The notes under the pieces are model-generated. The model was not told where the DNA came from and ran no database searches. It saw nothing but the letters and a program-made list of their open reading frames with translations. From NCBI GenBank assembly GCA_022712775.1, contig JAFLJZ010000030.1, positions 1 through 8,103 on the forward strand: DNA of 8,103 bases, given 5' to 3'. The position numbers and the translations under genes were made by a program. This DNA is from Sulfurimonas sp. GTDB lineage: Bacteria; Campylobacterota; Campylobacteria; Campylobacterales; Sulfurimonadaceae. Shown piece by piece: positions 6,584-8,103 of the stretch (its first letter is position 1; each line of letters opens with the position of its first letter).

Positions 6584-7891
6584 TTAATTTGAAATTACTT
6601 GGTTTTTACCATTTGCCTTCGCTTTATACATTCTTTCATCTGCTTTTTTGATTACGCCATCTATATCTTCAGTATCTCCATCTGCGATTCCAGCTGAGAT
6701 AGTTGTATGTAAAGCTGTATCGAGTGTTAAAACTTTTATACTCAAATTATCTATCTGAGTACAAATACGTTCAGCTAATCTTCTACTCCCTTTCGAATCA
6801 GTGTTTGGCATTAAAATTATAAACTCTTCCCCACCCCATCTACAGACTATATCGGTAGGTCTTGCTAAATTTTTCAAAACTCGAGCGACCTCTTTTAATA
6901 CAGTATCACCTACACAGTGTCCATATTCATCATTAATTTTTTTAAAATCATCTATATCTAAAACAATAATTGCATATGAATTTTTATTACGTCTTGTTTG
7001 AGCGAGTACCTGTTCAATATTTATATTGAAATAATTACGATTATATAATCCCGTAAGATAATCTTGCATAGCTACTGCATGAAGTTTTTTTGCAAGTTTT
7101 TTATTTTCAGCGTATATCCGACTGTGGTCAAGTAAAGCATTTACTCGTGCTAGGAATTCTTCATTTGCTAATGGCTTACTTACATATTCATTTGCTCCAA
7201 TTTTTAACATATTTGCTATATCTGATTCTCCACTTCTTCCAGACTGTATCAAAATAGGTAATTCTAATGGTGAATATTTTAATCTTAATTTTCTTGTTAA
7301 CTCCAATCCATCCATGTACGGCATCTCAAAGTCACTGATTAATAATCCAACTTTTAAACCATTCTCCATAATATACTCATATGCTTCTTTTCCATCTTCA
7401 AATTCTATAAATTGTATATTTTGATTTACTAATATATTTGTAATATAACGGCGAGAAGTCTTTGAATCGTCACAAACTACAACTAAAGAGTTTCTGTTTT
7501 TTTCAAGTCTTTTGATTGTACAAGTTATATAGCGAGTTAATGTTTCTTTGTCTGTTTTAGATATATAATCAACGATGGGAAGCTTAATTAACTTTGCTCT
7601 TTCATCTTCGTTGCTAGTACCTGTCATAATGAAAATTTGCATGTTGTGGCGAATAAGAAAACCTATAAAGTTTCCTGTACTATCTGGAAGGTAAATATCT
7701 ACAAGCACTAATTGATACTCATTTTGCTCTATTAATTTTTTTGCGGAAGCTTCATTAAAAGCTATATCACAAGGTATCTCATTTTCTCTTTCTATAGTCA
7801 CCTTTAAAAATTCTGCCAAAGAAGCCATATCTTCAATAATTAAAATACGATTGACCTTTTGACAATGCTTTGCAATGATTTCACTAGTCAT
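6584..7891 (-). CDS. REC-REC-GGDEF diguanylate cyclase response regulator (PleD-like)
   Basis: 435 residues, cytoplasmic, predicted to make c-di-GMP from two GTP when phosphorylated. REC1 (~14-128) has the acidic pair E20/D21, phospho-acceptor D65, T90 and K112. REC2 (~135-255) has D141/D142, phospho-acceptor D187 (ISDFEMPYMDG), S217 and K239-P240, so both receivers look competent. A helical linker (~258-275) leads to the GGDEF domain (~275-435), starting 'DYLTGLYNR', with active site GGEEF at 353-357. R344-P-T-D347, five residues upstream, is an intact inhibitory I-site, so product feedback is expected. The architecture and length match Caulobacter PleD (454 residues). No histidine kinase is in the window, so the phosphodonor is unknown. 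The ATG is preceded by AAAGG with 6 bases spacing and lies about 19 bases from the predicted transcription start. It is first in an apparent operon with the thioredoxin-like and HicA-like genes. Confidence 0.95.
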   Translation of the reverse strand: MTSEIIAKHCQKVNRILIIEDMASLAEFLKVTIERENEIPCDIAFNEASAKKLIEQNEYQLVLVDIYLPDSTGNFIGFLIRHNMQIFIMTGTSNEDERAKLIKLPIVDYISKTDKETLTRYITCTIKRLEKNRNSLVVVCDDSKTSRRYITNILVNQNIQFIEFEDGKEAYEYIMENGLKVGLLISDFEMPYMDGLELTRKLRLKYSPLELPILIQSGRSGESDIANMLKIGANEYVSKPLANEEFLARVNALLDHSRIYAENKKLAKKLHAVAMQDYLTGLYNRNYFNINIEQVLAQTRRNKNSYAIIVLDIDDFKKINDEYGHCVGDTVLKEVARVLKNLARPTDIVCRWGGEEFIILMPNTDSKGSRRLAERICTQIDNLSIKVLTLDTALHTTISAGIADGDTEDIDGVIKKADERMYKAKANGKNQVISN

Positions 7892-7916
7892 AAATTACCT
7901 TTATAATTGTCTTAGG

Positions 7917-7925
7917 ATTATAGCA
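7917..7925 (-). promoter_or_regulatory. Extended -10 promoter of the diguanylate cyclase gene
   Basis: TGCTATAAT on the minus strand is a perfect extended -10 element (TGn plus TATAAT). A start about 7 bases downstream leaves a leader of about 19 bases with the AAAGG ribosome site. The -35 region is only AT-rich. Position right before the first gene of the minus-strand group supports it. Confidence 0.65.
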
Positions 7926-7933
7926 TACAAAAT

Positions 7934-7944
7934 TATAATATAAT
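7934..7944 (+). promoter_or_regulatory. Overlapping TATAAT boxes of the divergent plus-strand gene
   Basis: TATAATATAAT holds two TATAAT hexamers sharing one T (7934-7939 and 7939-7944), 7-12 bases before the ATG at 7951. Transcription from the second would start at or very near the ATG. It sits back to back with the diguanylate cyclase promoter. The sequence is very AT-rich, so one or both may be chance. Confidence 0.45.
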
Positions 7945-7950
7945 TTCTTT

Positions 7951-8103
7951 ATGAATTCAATTATTTTTTCTATTCTTAGCATTTATATATTCATTCTTTT
8001 AGGCTTTATCGCAAAGATGAGTTTTAAAGAGCAGATAGATGATAAAACAATCACGCTTATAAATGTCTATTTTTTACAAGTTTTTTTAACCTTCTGGGGT
8101 TTA
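7951..8103 (+). CDS. N-terminus of an AEC-family-like transporter (3' end outside window)
   Basis: Only 51 codons are visible and the frame is open to the window edge. The N-terminus is a membrane helix (residues ~3-22, IIFSILSIYIFILLGFIAK), then a short polar stretch (FKEQIDDKTIT) and the start of a second helix (LINVYFLQVFLTFWGL). This opening, with TM1 ending in LLGF/YxxK followed by a stretch leading to 'LINVYFLQ', resembles AEC (auxin efflux carrier) transporters, ~300-residue proteins with about ten helices that move organic acids. The ATG is the first in frame after an in-frame TAA at 7936-7938; no Shine-Dalgarno is seen, so translation may be leaderless. A membrane protein is fairly certain; the family is tentative with so little sequence. 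Confidence 0.6.
   Translation, partial: MNSIIFSILSIYIFILLGFIAKMSFKEQIDDKTITLINVYFLQVFLTFWGL

Noticed and set aside
6801..7001. 66-codon plus-strand frame opposite the GGDEF domain
   Set aside because: Antisense to the GGEEF and I-site codons; no supporting signals.

Overview
The window is AT-rich, densely coding DNA with short gaps and no RNA genes, CRISPR arrays or insertion sequences that I could see. Codon and residue use (Lys/Ile/Asn-rich), TATAAT boxes with weak -35 regions, and the protein styles (a CHASE2 cyclase, a short YaaA, a PleD-like regulator with two receiver domains) suggest a free-living Campylobacterota, in the Sulfurimonas/Sulfuricurvum/Arcobacter range. That assignment is an inference from style, not from a marker gene.

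Plus strand, 1-5920: five genes run head to tail with gaps of 10, 5, 3 and 15 bases, so they probably form one operon that starts upstream of the window. In order: (1) the 3' part of an outer-membrane protein with periplasmic TPRs and a barrel of about 14 strands, resembling the Slam/DUF560 translocon of the type XI secretion system; (2) an exported FecR-domain protein with a Gly/Asn/Thr-rich beta C-terminus resembling the small barrel of TbpB-like Slam cargo; (3) an inner-membrane CHASE2 adenylate cyclase with a complete class III active site; (4) a YaaA-family peroxide-stress protein; (5) a TrmH/SpoU-family 2'-O-ribose RNA methyltransferase, most like RlmB. Genes 1-3 look like a functional unit: an outer-membrane exporter, its possible FecR-type cargo, and a periplasm-sensing cAMP generator. 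This is the most interesting part of the window.

Minus strand, 7891-5924: a REC-REC-GGDEF diguanylate cyclase (PleD-like, intact GGEEF and RxxD I-site) has its own extended -10 promoter. It is followed by a thioredoxin-fold protein with an unusual CNVC active site, then a small orphan HicA-like protein with a TTG start. The HicA-like gene ends 3 bases from the end of the methyltransferase gene, so the two gene groups converge almost without a gap.

Right edge, 7951-8103 plus: the first 51 codons of a membrane protein resembling the AEC (auxin efflux carrier) family. It is divergent from the diguanylate cyclase, and the 59-base gap holds -10 elements for both directions.
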